Shown here piece after piece: positions 7,525-15,463 of a stretch of 17,469 nucleotides of DNA. This DNA is from JBAUHN01 sp049680295 (GTDB lineage Bacteria; Pseudomonadota; Alphaproteobacteria; Rhodobacterales; Rhodobacteraceae), in NCBI GenBank assembly GCA_049680295.1, contig JBAUHN010000027.1:1-17469 (forward strand). The letters are read 5' to 3'. A program made the position numbers and the translations under genes. How positions within the stretch are numbered: position 1 is the first letter of the stretch; every line of letters starts with the position of its first letter. A model generated the notes under the pieces. The model worked only from the letters and a program-made list of their open reading frames with translations, made no database searches and was not told the origin of the DNA.

Positions 7525-8456
7525 ATCCCCCGCTGCGCCGTATTGCCGGGCCATGCCTTGTGCAGGTTTGCAGAAACTTTCCCGAAATGGCACGCGCGAG
7601 CAGCGGCACCAGGACAGCTGAATATCGTTGATAATGACCAGAACACCGTGCGTGAAATATTGTGAGACATCAGCAGAATATAGCACAAGATACCCGCAAA
7701 AAGCCCCCCGTGTTTGAGGTGCAACCGCGTTGTGCCTTCCGTCATCAGGACGTCTCGTTTGTGGTTCAACTTCCTCGCTGATCCATTGCCAAAATGAGTG
7801 ATTTCGGGGATGGGCGTGAAAACAATTTCCCACCCCGCGTTGGCAAAGCGACGGCACCAGTCGGTTTCCTCGCCATAGAAAAAGAAGGCTTCGTCAAGCA
7901 GCCCAACCTGTCGCATCGCCGATGCGCGGACAAACATCGCAGCCCCGGAAATGATATCGACATGTCGTTCAGAGGACCGATCCCATCCAGTCATCCGGTA
8001 GCCGTCAAAACGACGAATGCGCGTCAACCCAAAGGTCTGCATCGCCAGATACCCAAGCGACGGAAACGCGCTGCACGAGGCCTGCACAGTGCCATCAGTG
8101 TTCAGCACTTTTGGTCCCATGATGCCGCATTCAGGGTTTTGATCCAGCCAAGCGACTGCATCTGGCAGCACTGTACCATGCACCAGCGTGTCGGTGTTCA
8201 GCAACATAACGTAGCGCCCCGTCGCTTGACGCAGTGCCACGTTGTTCCCCCCTGCGAACCCGAGGTTTGACGCACTTTTCATCAACACCACATCCGGGAA
8301 TTCCGCGGTGACCATATCACAAGACCCATCGGACGACGCGTTATCCACCACCAGCACCTCGGCCTTTAGGTTGACCAGTCCTGCGCGCACAGAACGCAAG
8401 CAATCGCGCAGTAAATCCTGCGTATTCCAGTTCACGATGACAATCGAAAGATCCAT
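7521..8456 (-). CDS. Glycosyltransferase family 2 (WbbL-like)
   Basis: 311 residues, similar in layout to WbbL-type rhamnosyltransferases. It starts SIVIVNWNTQDLL (4-16), with VDNASSDGS (37-45), the DXD-like LLNTDT (85-90), GPKVLNTDGTVQ (the conserved acceptor-side block) and FFYGEETDWCRR, the acidic active-site region. I chose ATG 8456 over the TTG at 8474 because AAAGGA (8463-8468) lies 6 bases upstream of the ATG and inside the longer version. The C-terminal ~70 residues contain a hydrophobic stretch and are less family-like. Rhamnose as the donor is possible from family resemblance but not shown. Confidence 0.88.
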   Translation of the reverse strand: MDLSIVIVNWNTQDLLRDCLRSVRAGLVNLKAEVLVVDNASSDGSCDMVTAEFPDVVLMKSASNLGFAGGNNVALRQATGRYVMLLNTDTLVHGTVLPDAVAWLDQNPECGIMGPKVLNTDGTVQASCSAFPSLGYLAMQTFGLTRIRRFDGYRMTGWDRSSERHVDIISGAAMFVRASAMRQVGLLDEAFFFYGEETDWCRRFANAGWEIVFTPIPEITHFGNGSARKLNHKRDVLMTEGTTRLHLKHGGLFAGILCYILLMSHNISRTVFWSLSTIFSCPGAAARACHFGKVSANLHKAWPGNTAQRGI

Positions 8457-8462
8457 GGGGTT

Positions 8463-8468
8463 TCCTTT
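8463..8468 (-). promoter_or_regulatory. Ribosome binding site fixing the GT2 start
   Basis: AAAGGA on the minus strand, 6 bases before ATG 8456. It lies inside the longer frame starting at TTG 8474 and so argues for the shorter protein. Confidence 0.6.
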
Positions 8469-8479
8469 ACTCAATAAGA

Positions 8480-9793
8480 TCAGAACAAGCGTGCAGCGGG
8501 TCTGAGGTACATTTTAGGGGTAGAGGACCGCGTTCTGCGGTTGTGCTTACTTTCGGGTTTTGCGTCGAGCAACCAAGCCCCCGCACCGATCAGAAACAGA
8601 AACAATACGAACAACGCGTTCCACAGATGCACTGTGGCGGCCGCCACTGTGATCCCGAACAAGGTGAATGCCCAAGCGTGACGCGCGCGCCGCCATTCAG
8701 CAGGCAGATTCTTGCGTTGTCCAACCGCCCAGACCAGCCCAAGCAACAAGGCAAGCAGCAGGAAGAGAGCAGGCAGACCATATCTGACGGCAGTGACCAG
8801 CCAGAAATTATCCATGCTGTCAGACATCCAAACGGGCCGTTCCCAATCACCAAGCCCAATGCCAAAAATCGGATAGCGCGCGACCTCGGCACTGCCAAAT
8901 TCGAAAATCAGGATACGGTTGTAAGCGGACTGCTTGGAGAAGGTGAAATTATTTACAAAGACATGAAACGGAGTCTTTGAAGAAAAGAGATCGATCGCGA
9001 TATAGGCCAGTCCAAACAGAGTAAAAAGCGCGGCCCACCTGCCCTGCACCGTGCCGAGAACGCGTTCCCATGCGCACACAAAGCCCTGCATCATCAGCAC
9101 CAGATAAGGCCCGCCCGACGCGGACATGAACGTGGCAAGCACAACGCCTGCGACCTTTCCCATACCTGAGATATTCATCAGCTGCCGTTTCGCGATCACA
9201 AAATAGGCCAGCGAGAACGACGAGGCAGAAAACACACCATAAAGGATCGGGTGGTCAAAGGGGCCAAAGGTACGCTCGATCCCCATGCGCGATTCAATAT
9301 AGGGTGCCATCGGCCCGCCCACAGCGCCCGAGATGCCATCGTGCAGAATATGAATGCCAGTCAATGCCTCGGGGATGGTAAAGACAAGCATGGCCAGAAC
9401 CAATCCTACGTAGGCGCGGGCCATAGCCGCAAAGTCTTCGTAAGACCGGATGTAAAGACGACCCAAAAGGTATGCGCCGGCAAACTCGACAATATAAATA
9501 CCCCCCGATTCAATGCCTTGCGCCACGCCACCCCAGTTCATCAACGCCAAAAGCGCCCATCCGCAATGCGCCAGAACCAGAAAGTCAAAGACATGCGCAC
9601 GCCCGCGCTTGCCGGTCACAAGATCCATCAGCATCGGCAGGATCATAATCAGCAGCACAACGCGGTATGCAGAAAGCCGCAGCCCGCCAAGGTTCAGCGA
9701 CACGGCCGTTGGCAGCATCATCGCGATGAAAAATAGCGCGACTGGGACGGGTACGCCAAATATGGTTTTCGATGCAGTGCGGGTCTGAGCCAT
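8480..9793 (-). CDS. Wzy-like polysaccharide polymerase / O-antigen ligase family membrane protein
   Basis: 437 residues with about ten to twelve hydrophobic helices spread over the length and a long periplasmic-type loop in the C-terminal half (around the IFEFGSAEVARYPIFGIGLGD region). Helices followed by a G-x-G-x-G-D-like GIGLGDW and a C-terminal basic tail are typical of the Wzy/WaaL superfamily. Its place in a cluster with a Wzx-like flippase points to the polymerase that joins repeat units on the periplasmic face. Primary sequence conservation in this family is low, so the assignment rests on topology, the motif and context. Its ATG follows the acyltransferase stop after 3 bases. The next gene begins 23 bases after its stop. 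Confidence 0.8.
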   Translation of the reverse strand: MAQTRTASKTIFGVPVPVALFFIAMMLPTAVSLNLGGLRLSAYRVVLLIMILPMLMDLVTGKRGRAHVFDFLVLAHCGWALLALMNWGGVAQGIESGGIYIVEFAGAYLLGRLYIRSYEDFAAMARAYVGLVLAMLVFTIPEALTGIHILHDGISGAVGGPMAPYIESRMGIERTFGPFDHPILYGVFSASSFSLAYFVIAKRQLMNISGMGKVAGVVLATFMSASGGPYLVLMMQGFVCAWERVLGTVQGRWAALFTLFGLAYIAIDLFSSKTPFHVFVNNFTFSKQSAYNRILIFEFGSAEVARYPIFGIGLGDWERPVWMSDSMDNFWLVTAVRYGLPALFLLLALLLGLVWAVGQRKNLPAEWRRARHAWAFTLFGITVAAATVHLWNALFVLFLFLIGAGAWLLDAKPESKHNRRTRSSTPKMYLRPAARLF

Positions 9794-9796
9794 TTT

Positions 9797-10774
9797 CTAC
9801 ACCGTTGCCCGCCGCGCACGCAGGCTTGGCTGCTCCACCAGATGCCAGCTTAAGTAGGCTATCGGAAAGGTACACAGAACTGTCAGTGCAGCCAATGCCG
9901 CAGGCGATGTTCCGGGTGCCAGATGGACAATCGCCTGAGACACTGGCCAGCCATAGATATAGAGCCCGTAAGACGGATCGCCGCGTAGGTTCACAACTGG
10001 AATTTGCGCCACGAATATGAGTGCAATCAGACCCACAGGACCAATTGCTAACTGCCATGGCAAAAGGATCGCCAGAAACAAAGATGCAGAGGCCACGCGG
10101 AAATTCAGTTGGATTTTTTCACGATAAATATACGTGGCCATGCCAAACGCGAAGGCTGCGAAGAGCGGTGCAAAAACGCCAAGCCGTCCCGAGAGGGCAT
10201 CATGCAACAAAGCACCCAACATGGATAGCGCCAGCAAGGCAACGATCATCCATGTGTTGCGAGAGCCAAAAATCCATATGAAACAGACGCATATTCCGTA
10301 GGCTGCGAATTCGTAGAACAAGCTCCATAGCGGGCCGTTGACGACTTCGGGGAATGGATTGCCCGCAAAAGCACCCGGCAGGCGGTGCTCGATCGATACC
10401 AGTGAAAACGCACGCAGATACCAGACCGCCATCTCAGCAAAGTTCGCAACTGCGCCACTGGCCAAGGCGATGGCAAGCGTGACCAACAAGGCGACGCTAA
10501 GTCCGGGCAGTATTCTGCGCGCCCGAGCGGCCCAGAAACGCACCTTGCCGCTGCGTTCTGCACTGCCTGCAATCAGCAGACCGGACAAAAAGAAAAACAG
10601 CCCCACAGCCCATCCGCCAAGCGACCGCCACGTGAGGTCCTCAAGCGGCTCTGACGTGCCAGGCCCCATGGCAATCGGCCACGCGTGGCTGACGATCACC
10701 GACACCGCCAGCAACACCCGCAGCAGATCAAGATTTCTGCTGCGTTCAGACCGCAGTGCATCCCCAAGCGTCAC
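9797..10774 (-). CDS. Membrane acyltransferase family 3 (O-acetylase type)
   Basis: 325 residues with about ten membrane helices. It has the acyltransferase-3 signature near the N-terminus, NLDLLRVLLAVSVIVSHAW, with the conserved R...H pair, then LFFFLSGLLI and RRILP. It probably transfers acetyl or another acyl group onto sugar hydroxyls of the repeat unit or polymer at the inner membrane. I place the start at GTG 10774, which overlaps the upstream stop as GTGA and is preceded by a GGGAC-like sequence. The ATG at 10807 would give a 37-base overlap and a non-conserved extension. A C-terminal LSWHLVEQPSLR block is typical of the family. Confidence 0.85.
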   Translation of the reverse strand: MTLGDALRSERSRNLDLLRVLLAVSVIVSHAWPIAMGPGTSEPLEDLTWRSLGGWAVGLFFFLSGLLIAGSAERSGKVRFWAARARRILPGLSVALLVTLAIALASGAVANFAEMAVWYLRAFSLVSIEHRLPGAFAGNPFPEVVNGPLWSLFYEFAAYGICVCFIWIFGSRNTWMIVALLALSMLGALLHDALSGRLGVFAPLFAAFAFGMATYIYREKIQLNFRVASASLFLAILLPWQLAIGPVGLIALIFVAQIPVVNLRGDPSYGLYIYGWPVSQAIVHLAPGTSPAALAALTVLCTFPIAYLSWHLVEQPSLRARRATV

Positions 10775-12030
10775 TGGCCACGTCCCGCAATGACGACGGG
10801 ACGCCATAGTTTTTCACGCAAGACCCGTTTCCATGTGCCAAGGATTGATTGGCCCTTTTGCTTGACCGATAGCTTCAGCCACAGCTTGAAAATCTGTTGG
10901 CCGCGATCGGCAGGGGCAGTCATCCCCAACGCACGCATGGCCAAGCGGCGCCCCCAGACGGCACCATGCGTGGCGCTCAGGTTGGGTTGCGCACGTGCTA
11001 TAACATCCCGCGACCGGGCTTCTGCCACAAGAACACCCGCGGCGATGGCCGCTTCAACAAATGCACGCCCACGCGCGGTACGTGCCACAATCAGCGACCG
11101 CCCTGCATCCACATCACCCTTGGGTGGCGCATGCCACGGGTCACCTACCGAGATGTCGGCAAAAGCACCTGTATGATCGGCACAGACCCGGCAGCGCCAA
11201 CGGCGACTGGATTGTAAGATTCTGCCCCAACCTTCTGCGTAGGAAATGCCTTGGCTCAGAGATCGGGAACCGTCACTATTTTCCCATTCTGCCTGCATCA
11301 AACCTGGCCAGCCTTGCCCACGATACCGCAAGTCCGTCAGACGGGCATCTTCCGGCACACCTAAGCGGTCCAGAAGGCTTTGCGTTGCGACAAGGTTGGG
11401 CGCACCCGCACAGAAGATCGCAATCGTCAACGGGATATTGGCGGCCAACTGTGGATCCGCCTGAATGGATTTGGCCACGGAAGCCACATCGCAGGGCTTA
11501 CCCACCAAAGCTATTTGTTCGTTTCCCTGCGCGATCCCACCAATCGTCTCCGCCGGGCTCGCCTGTGCATAGCGCGACCCTGCCCCGCGCATCAGATCCT
11601 CAGCGTCTCGGCTGATGACGGCTTCGTTCAGGCGGGGATCATCGGCTTTGGCCGCCACATGGGCCACGCCCGATGCGACACCACTTGCCAGCGCGAATTG
11701 CGACAAGGCAGTGACCGCACCACCCGATGACCCGCGATGCCTGACATCTACGTCACCGGCCCAGCCTTCCCACGTGGCAAGCACAGGCCCCCACGCCTGA
11801 TCAATCTCGTCCTGCAGGGACAAGCTGGCCCAATCTGTGCCACCGCCTGCACAATAATCTGCGGCCTTGCTCGCTGCATGCCGGCCTTCTGTGCTAGCCT
11901 CAACCACGGGGCGCCGCCCCTGTTCGGGATCCTCCACCATTGTGATGAAGTTGGGAAAGGCGCCGGCACAGCCGCCACAACCAGTGCATAGATTGCAGGC
12001 GACAATTTTTGAGATCGGGTCCGTAGTCAT
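10771..12030 (-). CDS. FrhB-type (coenzyme F420 hydrogenase/dehydrogenase beta subunit family) Fe-S oxidoreductase
   Basis: 419 residues. The N-terminus carries CNLCTGCGGC (C12, C15, C18, C21), a ferredoxin-like iron-sulfur motif, and a further cysteine near residue 60. The central FrhB domain includes the RGSSGGAVTAL loop and VGKPCDVA. The second cysteine cluster CRVCADHTGAFADISVGDPW is the usual FrhB C-terminal signature. Relatives in bacteria that lack F420 are found beside polysaccharide pyruvyl transferase genes, and one is encoded two genes upstream here. The substrate is unknown; a redox step on a sugar or pyruvyl-type modification is inferred. The gene is coupled at both ends by 4-base overlaps (ATGA at 12030, GTGA at 10774). 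Confidence 0.85.
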   Translation of the reverse strand: MTTDPISKIVACNLCTGCGGCAGAFPNFITMVEDPEQGRRPVVEASTEGRHAASKAADYCAGGGTDWASLSLQDEIDQAWGPVLATWEGWAGDVDVRHRGSSGGAVTALSQFALASGVASGVAHVAAKADDPRLNEAVISRDAEDLMRGAGSRYAQASPAETIGGIAQGNEQIALVGKPCDVASVAKSIQADPQLAANIPLTIAIFCAGAPNLVATQSLLDRLGVPEDARLTDLRYRGQGWPGLMQAEWENSDGSRSLSQGISYAEGWGRILQSSRRWRCRVCADHTGAFADISVGDPWHAPPKGDVDAGRSLIVARTARGRAFVEAAIAAGVLVAEARSRDVIARAQPNLSATHGAVWGRRLAMRALGMTAPADRGQQIFKLWLKLSVKQKGQSILGTWKRVLREKLWRPVVIAGRGQ

Positions 12031-13265
12031 GCCAAAGCCTCTTTTATATCAACTCTTTGCGTGTGCGTTTGCGCCAGTTGCCATGCACGCAGCGTGGCGC
12101 CGGCCTCACCAAGGGCTGCAGCAGCGGCAATGGTGGCGAGTGGCCAACCCAAGGCTGCAAAACAAGCCGCTGGCAGCAGGGCGAAGGCGCGCACGAGGTT
12201 AGCACGTGCAGGATCGCCCGTACGGCCAGTTGCGATTGCAAGTTGCGAATAAGGCGTGCGCAAAATTCGGAAACCTGCAGCAACTCCAAGTGCCAGTGCC
12301 AACGTCGCGCTTGGTTTGAATGCGGTACCATAGGCCACCCCGATCACAGCCGGTGCCAACAAAGCAAAACCGCCGACCATGCAACCTGCCAGAATGACGT
12401 GATAGCTGACGACCGGTTGCCAGACTTCGGCCAGACGGTGTACGCGCAACGCTACACGCAAACGCGGTAATACCAGTGAGGCCGCAGCCCGCCCGACGAT
12501 CTGAGCGGGCAAAAGCGCCACTTGCAACGCCACACCGTAGAGAGCAAGCGTCGCCCAGTCATAAGCACCGGCCACGATCACACGGTCGGCATAAAAGGTG
12601 AAAAACAACAGAATAGCATTCAGGATCAAGGGCGCGCCGAAACGCCACGCGCGCACCATGGCAGACAGGTCAAAACATACGCGGTACCGGCGGTGAGCAA
12701 CCATATGCGACAACGCAGCAAAGGTTGCTGCGTGGGCAATCAGGACTGCACACATGGCTCGGTGATCATTAGTCAACCATGCTGCGGGCAGCACGCAGAT
12801 TGCCATGGCCAGCGTGGCACCGCCTTCTACCATCGCCATCCTGCCGTAGCTGCGGTGCCGTTCGGCCCTGCGGAAATCCAGATGCGCAGAACCGCGCAAA
12901 AGCGGCACCAAAGCGAGAACCGCATAGGCGGCCACGTTGGGACCATCCGCAAAAACCCCGGCCAAAACCGGCGATAAACAGAGAATAAGAACGCTGGTGA
13001 TGAAACCGCGTGCGATCGTTACCCCTTGCAGGTTCGATTGCAGGCGAACTGCATTCCCGTCAGGCGCTTGGACAATCAGCCGGTCAACGCCCACATCGCT
13101 TGCCATCTCGACCAACCGCACAGTCAGCGCCAACATCATTGCCTTGCCCAACTCGTCAGGTCCCAGGGCCCAGGCAAAAGCAATGGACCGCCCCAGTGCA
13201 CCGGCCTCGGCGGCCACTGGGGTCGCCCAGGCCAGCGCCCGCCCGGATGAGAGAGCAGCAGTCAT
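12027..13265 (-). CDS. Wzx-like oligosaccharide flippase
   Basis: 412 residues, almost entirely hydrophobic helices (about 12), with short basic loops, as in the polysaccharide transport/MATE-like flippase superfamily. Such proteins move the undecaprenyl-linked repeat unit across the inner membrane for polymerisation by Wzy. The start ATG 13265 is 4 bases after the stop of the upstream gene, with a GCGGGA sequence about 11 bases upstream. The frame upstream to 13307 overlaps the neighbour and adds a polar stretch, so it is rejected. The conserved N-terminal block EAGALGRSIAFAWALGPDELG is like other flippases. Specificity is not visible. Confidence 0.85.
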   Translation of the reverse strand: MTAALSSGRALAWATPVAAEAGALGRSIAFAWALGPDELGKAMMLALTVRLVEMASDVGVDRLIVQAPDGNAVRLQSNLQGVTIARGFITSVLILCLSPVLAGVFADGPNVAAYAVLALVPLLRGSAHLDFRRAERHRSYGRMAMVEGGATLAMAICVLPAAWLTNDHRAMCAVLIAHAATFAALSHMVAHRRYRVCFDLSAMVRAWRFGAPLILNAILLFFTFYADRVIVAGAYDWATLALYGVALQVALLPAQIVGRAAASLVLPRLRVALRVHRLAEVWQPVVSYHVILAGCMVGGFALLAPAVIGVAYGTAFKPSATLALALGVAAGFRILRTPYSQLAIATGRTGDPARANLVRAFALLPAACFAALGWPLATIAAAAALGEAGATLRAWQLAQTHTQRVDIKEALA

Positions 13266-13269
13266 CAGA

Positions 13270-14517
13270 TCAAATCCCGCACTGACGCGCGATGGTGTCC
13301 ATTTCATCTGCGGCGCGCGCGCGAATACCGTCCAGTCGCGCCTTTAGCCCAGCCCTGTCGCTGTCGCGCGCCAAGAATGACGCGACAGCACGGTCAGCAA
13401 GCATGCCCGCATCCGTTTTGCGCAGATCTGCCACGTCTTTGCCAATACCGCATTCATCAAACACACCTTGTGCCTTGTCGGTATAGCCCAATCCGAGGGT
13501 TGGCACGCCTGACGAAAAAGCCCCAATCGTTGCGTGCATCCGCGCGCCAGCAAACCAATCAAGTCGCGCAAGAATCCATTTCAGTTCCATCGCATTTGGT
13601 TGGCCTTCGACGATGCGCACGCGACCTTCGGCAAGAGAGCCAAGACTTTGAACCAAAGTGCGGGCCGCAGCCAGATCACTTTCCGGCTCTGCTTCGTTCT
13701 TGTGAACATGGGACACCAGCAGCAACCGCATCTTTGGGTCTGCCGTCAAAAGCCCGCGTGCAACCGCCTCAATCTGCGCGTCATGCGGGCCTGCAAGACC
13801 GAATGTCTGGCGCGATGCAGCAGCATCGTTGCACAACAACCCCGACACGTTTAGCCCGGCAACCGGAAACTCTCGATTTGCGGCCAACCAAGACCTCAGG
13901 GTAGCGTCCAAATCTGCAGGCTCTGCTTGCGGCAGAGCAACGGCCACATCGACCGCAAGGCGATGTCGCTCCGGATCGAAGTCACGGCCAAGGTTCTCTT
14001 GCAAAAACGCATGGCTCTGCGCATCCCGCACCCAAACAGCGGACGCTTTGCGCAAAATATCGACCGCCTCGTCGGCTGCCGCCTTGTTACTGAACGGTCC
14101 CAGCTTCTGCGGAAGCAGGATCAACGGCACGCCTGCATCGAGCGCCATACGCTTTGTAAGCGCCATCGCCTCAAACCGTTTGCGCCCGTAAATGTCGGTA
14201 AAACTGTCGCCGCCAGAAATATCCAGTACAGCAGCGGAGCCTCTGATCGTCCGCGCGGGCGCATTGCCTCTACCACCAATCCGCCCAATTGCCCGTGCCG
14301 TCCGCAAGCTGTCGCCGCGCCAGAAACGGCGATTATGGGTCAAGCCAACAAGGTCAACACTTGTATAGCCCCAGTTCGCCTGACGCAAACCGCGGCCGTG
14401 ATCCGCAATCGTCATGCGGCCTGCTCCGCGTCGCGTCAGCCCGGCAACTACAGAATGGCATAGGGCGCTGACACCCTGGTTTCCGGTGTCCGGTGCGGCG
14501 TTGAGTAAAGTAATCAT
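13270..14517 (-). CDS. Polysaccharide pyruvyl transferase family protein
   Basis: 415 residues of the CsaB/ExoV-like family, which usually transfers pyruvate from phosphoenolpyruvate to a sugar as a ketal. Some members next to FrhB proteins have unknown chemistry. Visible features are the N-terminal NAAPDTGNQGVSAL block, DISGGDSFTDIYG, LLPQKLGPF, VSHVHKNEAE and the C-terminal signature GARMHATIGAFSSGVPTLGLGY followed by DK. It is the first gene of the polysaccharide operon. The start ATG 14517 is fixed by GGAGAG 5 bases upstream, which lies inside the longer GTG frame at 14541. Upstream lie a candidate promoter and the palindrome shared with the signalling operon. Confidence 0.88.
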   Translation of the reverse strand: MITLLNAAPDTGNQGVSALCHSVVAGLTRRGAGRMTIADHGRGLRQANWGYTSVDLVGLTHNRRFWRGDSLRTARAIGRIGGRGNAPARTIRGSAAVLDISGGDSFTDIYGRKRFEAMALTKRMALDAGVPLILLPQKLGPFSNKAAADEAVDILRKASAVWVRDAQSHAFLQENLGRDFDPERHRLAVDVAVALPQAEPADLDATLRSWLAANREFPVAGLNVSGLLCNDAAASRQTFGLAGPHDAQIEAVARGLLTADPKMRLLLVSHVHKNEAEPESDLAAARTLVQSLGSLAEGRVRIVEGQPNAMELKWILARLDWFAGARMHATIGAFSSGVPTLGLGYTDKAQGVFDECGIGKDVADLRKTDAGMLADRAVASFLARDSDRAGLKARLDGIRARAADEMDTIARQCGI

Positions 14518-14522
14518 GTGAA

Positions 14523-14528
14523 CTCTCC
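14523..14528 (-). promoter_or_regulatory. Ribosome binding site of the first polysaccharide gene
   Basis: GGAGAG on the minus strand, 5 bases before ATG 14517. It decides against the upstream GTG at 14541. Confidence 0.7.
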
Positions 14529-14542
14529 AAATAACGTTCACA

Positions 14543-14572
14543 TCTATACTTTAGGGGCCAAAGACTTGTCCG
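14543..14572 (-). promoter_or_regulatory. Candidate promoter of the polysaccharide operon
   Basis: On the minus strand, TATAGA (14543-14548) resembles a -10 box and CGGACA (14567-14572) is a weak -35 box, 18 bases apart. Transcription would start near 14536, about 20 bases before ATG 14517. A poor -35 with an upstream palindrome (centre 14622.5) fits an activator-dependent promoter. This is read by eye. Confidence 0.4.
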
Positions 14573-14614
14573 CTACGCAACCGGGGAAGCAAACGATCAG
14601 TTGGCTAGCGGCTT

Positions 14615-14630
14615 CTATCCTTTCGGGTAG
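14615..14630 (-). promoter_or_regulatory. Palindromic operator candidate, site 1 (polysaccharide operon)
   Basis: Reads CTACCCGAAAGGATAG on the minus strand: 6-base arms with one mismatch around GAAA. It ends 97 bases before the start codon of the polysaccharide operon. It matches site 2 at 15466-15481 in 15 of 16 bases and points the same way relative to its downstream gene. The NarL/FixJ regulator encoded between the sites is the natural candidate to bind. Confidence 0.55.
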
Positions 14631-14640
14631 GACGTACGCC

Positions 14641-14667
14641 CAAACGCCAACGGAGTATTGGCGTTTG
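14641..14667. repeat. Perfect 10-base inverted repeat between regulator and operon
   Basis: Arms CAAACGCCAA (14641-14650) and TTGGCGTTTG (14658-14667) surround the 7-base loop CGGAGTA. It lies downstream of the response regulator stop and upstream of the polysaccharide operon promoter. No T-tract follows on the minus strand, so a rho-independent terminator is not well supported. It could instead be an operator or a transcript-end hairpin. Its centre is about 31 bases from the centre of palindrome site 1, close to three helical turns. Confidence 0.6.
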
Positions 14668-14699
14668 CAGGCACCGAAAACCGGAACCCGCTTGAATTC

Positions 14700-15302
14700 T
14701 TAAACCAGATTTCTGTCGCGGGCGATCATGGCGGCGTGGGTCCGGTTTTTCGCCCCCAGTTTACGGCTGAGCGTTTTGGCGTGAAGCTTCACGGTTGCTT
14801 CGTGCAGGTTGTAATCCCGTGCGATTTCCTTGTTGGACTGCCCGCGGCAAATACCATGGAGTACTTCAAGTTCTCGGTCAGTCAGCAAATCACTGGATGT
14901 TTCGGACTTCTTTTGCATAAAGTTAAAAGGCGCATAAATCTCGCCCGCGGCCATAAAACGGGCCGCGCTGATCATCGACTTCGCGCCAAGTGTTTTGGGA
15001 ACAAATCCGGCGGCACCGAGCGAAATCGCTTCCTCGGCAAGGGCCTTCGTCGTCGTACCGGAGATAATGGCGACCGGGTTGCTTTGGTTCTCCGCAATCA
15101 TCTTCTGCAGGCCATCAAGACCATTCATGCCCGGCATATTATAATCCAACATGACTAAATCGAACACGCCTTGATCTTTGACCAGCTTTAAAGCTTCGGC
15201 CAACGTGCCAGCCGTTGAGACCTCACAATCGCCCTCGGCAACCAGAAACGCGCCTATGGCTTCGCGCACAAGGTCGTGGTCGTCAGCAATTAATACCCGC
15301 AT
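14700..15302 (-). CDS. NarL/FixJ-family response regulator
   Basis: 200 residues from ATG 15302 (MRVLIADDHDLVRE, the usual receiver start); an alternative ATG at 15311 adds three residues. The receiver domain (1-118) has the acidic pocket D7-D8, phospho-acceptor D53 in VMLDYNMPG, S81 and K103 in GFVPK. The LuxR-type helix-turn-helix (about 138-195) shows LTDRELEVLHGICRGQSNKEIA and VKLHAKTLSRKLGAKNRTHA. It is a cytoplasmic DNA-binding regulator activated by phosphorylation, probably by the kinase encoded divergently at 16081. It lies between two copies of a shared palindrome, so control of both the polysaccharide operon and the sensor operon is inferred, perhaps with autoregulation. Confidence 0.92.
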   Translation of the reverse strand: MRVLIADDHDLVREAIGAFLVAEGDCEVSTAGTLAEALKLVKDQGVFDLVMLDYNMPGMNGLDGLQKMIAENQSNPVAIISGTTTKALAEEAISLGAAGFVPKTLGAKSMISAARFMAAGEIYAPFNFMQKKSETSSDLLTDRELEVLHGICRGQSNKEIARDYNLHEATVKLHAKTLSRKLGAKNRTHAAMIARDRNLV

Positions 15303-15391
15303 GTCACACATCCCGTATAATGACTATTGTCGCCGACGTTTAAAGTGTTTAGCCGCAACTGTCGGCAAAGCACCCTTGGAGCGCTTTGAAC

Positions 15392-15407
15392 TGTGGTTAG
15401 CACCACA
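15392..15407. repeat. Short palindrome TGTGGT-4-ACCACA
   Basis: Perfect 6-base arms with a 4-base spacer (TAGC) between the divergent genes, about 90 bases upstream of the response regulator start. It could be an operator for that gene. It is unrelated in sequence to the CTAYCC palindromes. Confidence 0.35.
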
Positions 15408-15463
15408 TCGCTTAACAACTCAACGGGTTTAAAAAGAGACAAAAACCGGCATTGGCATACCAA

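Noticed and set aside
7525..7857. N-terminal extension of the GT4 glycosyltransferase to a 531-residue protein
   Set aside because: The extension is an out-of-frame shadow of the upstream GT2 gene. The family N-terminus MKVLLIAPN and an ATGA overlap place the start at 7524.
10771..12030. Evidence for F420 or hydrogenase metabolism
   Set aside because: FrhB-family proteins occur widely in polysaccharide clusters. No F420 synthesis or hydrogenase gene is present, so the family name should not be read as function.
12057..12470. Plus-strand open frames antisense to the flippase and other operon genes
   Set aside because: Their translations have cysteine/arginine/histidine-rich shadow composition and lie opposite clearly coding minus-strand genes.
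14641..14667. Inverted repeat called as a rho-independent terminator
   Set aside because: No T-tract follows it on the minus strand, and on the plus strand no gene ends before it.
15316..15321. TATAAT taken as a strong plus-strand promoter
   Set aside because: No -35-like hexamer at 16-18 bases upstream, and the predicted start would leave a leader of more than 200 bases before the plus-strand gene.
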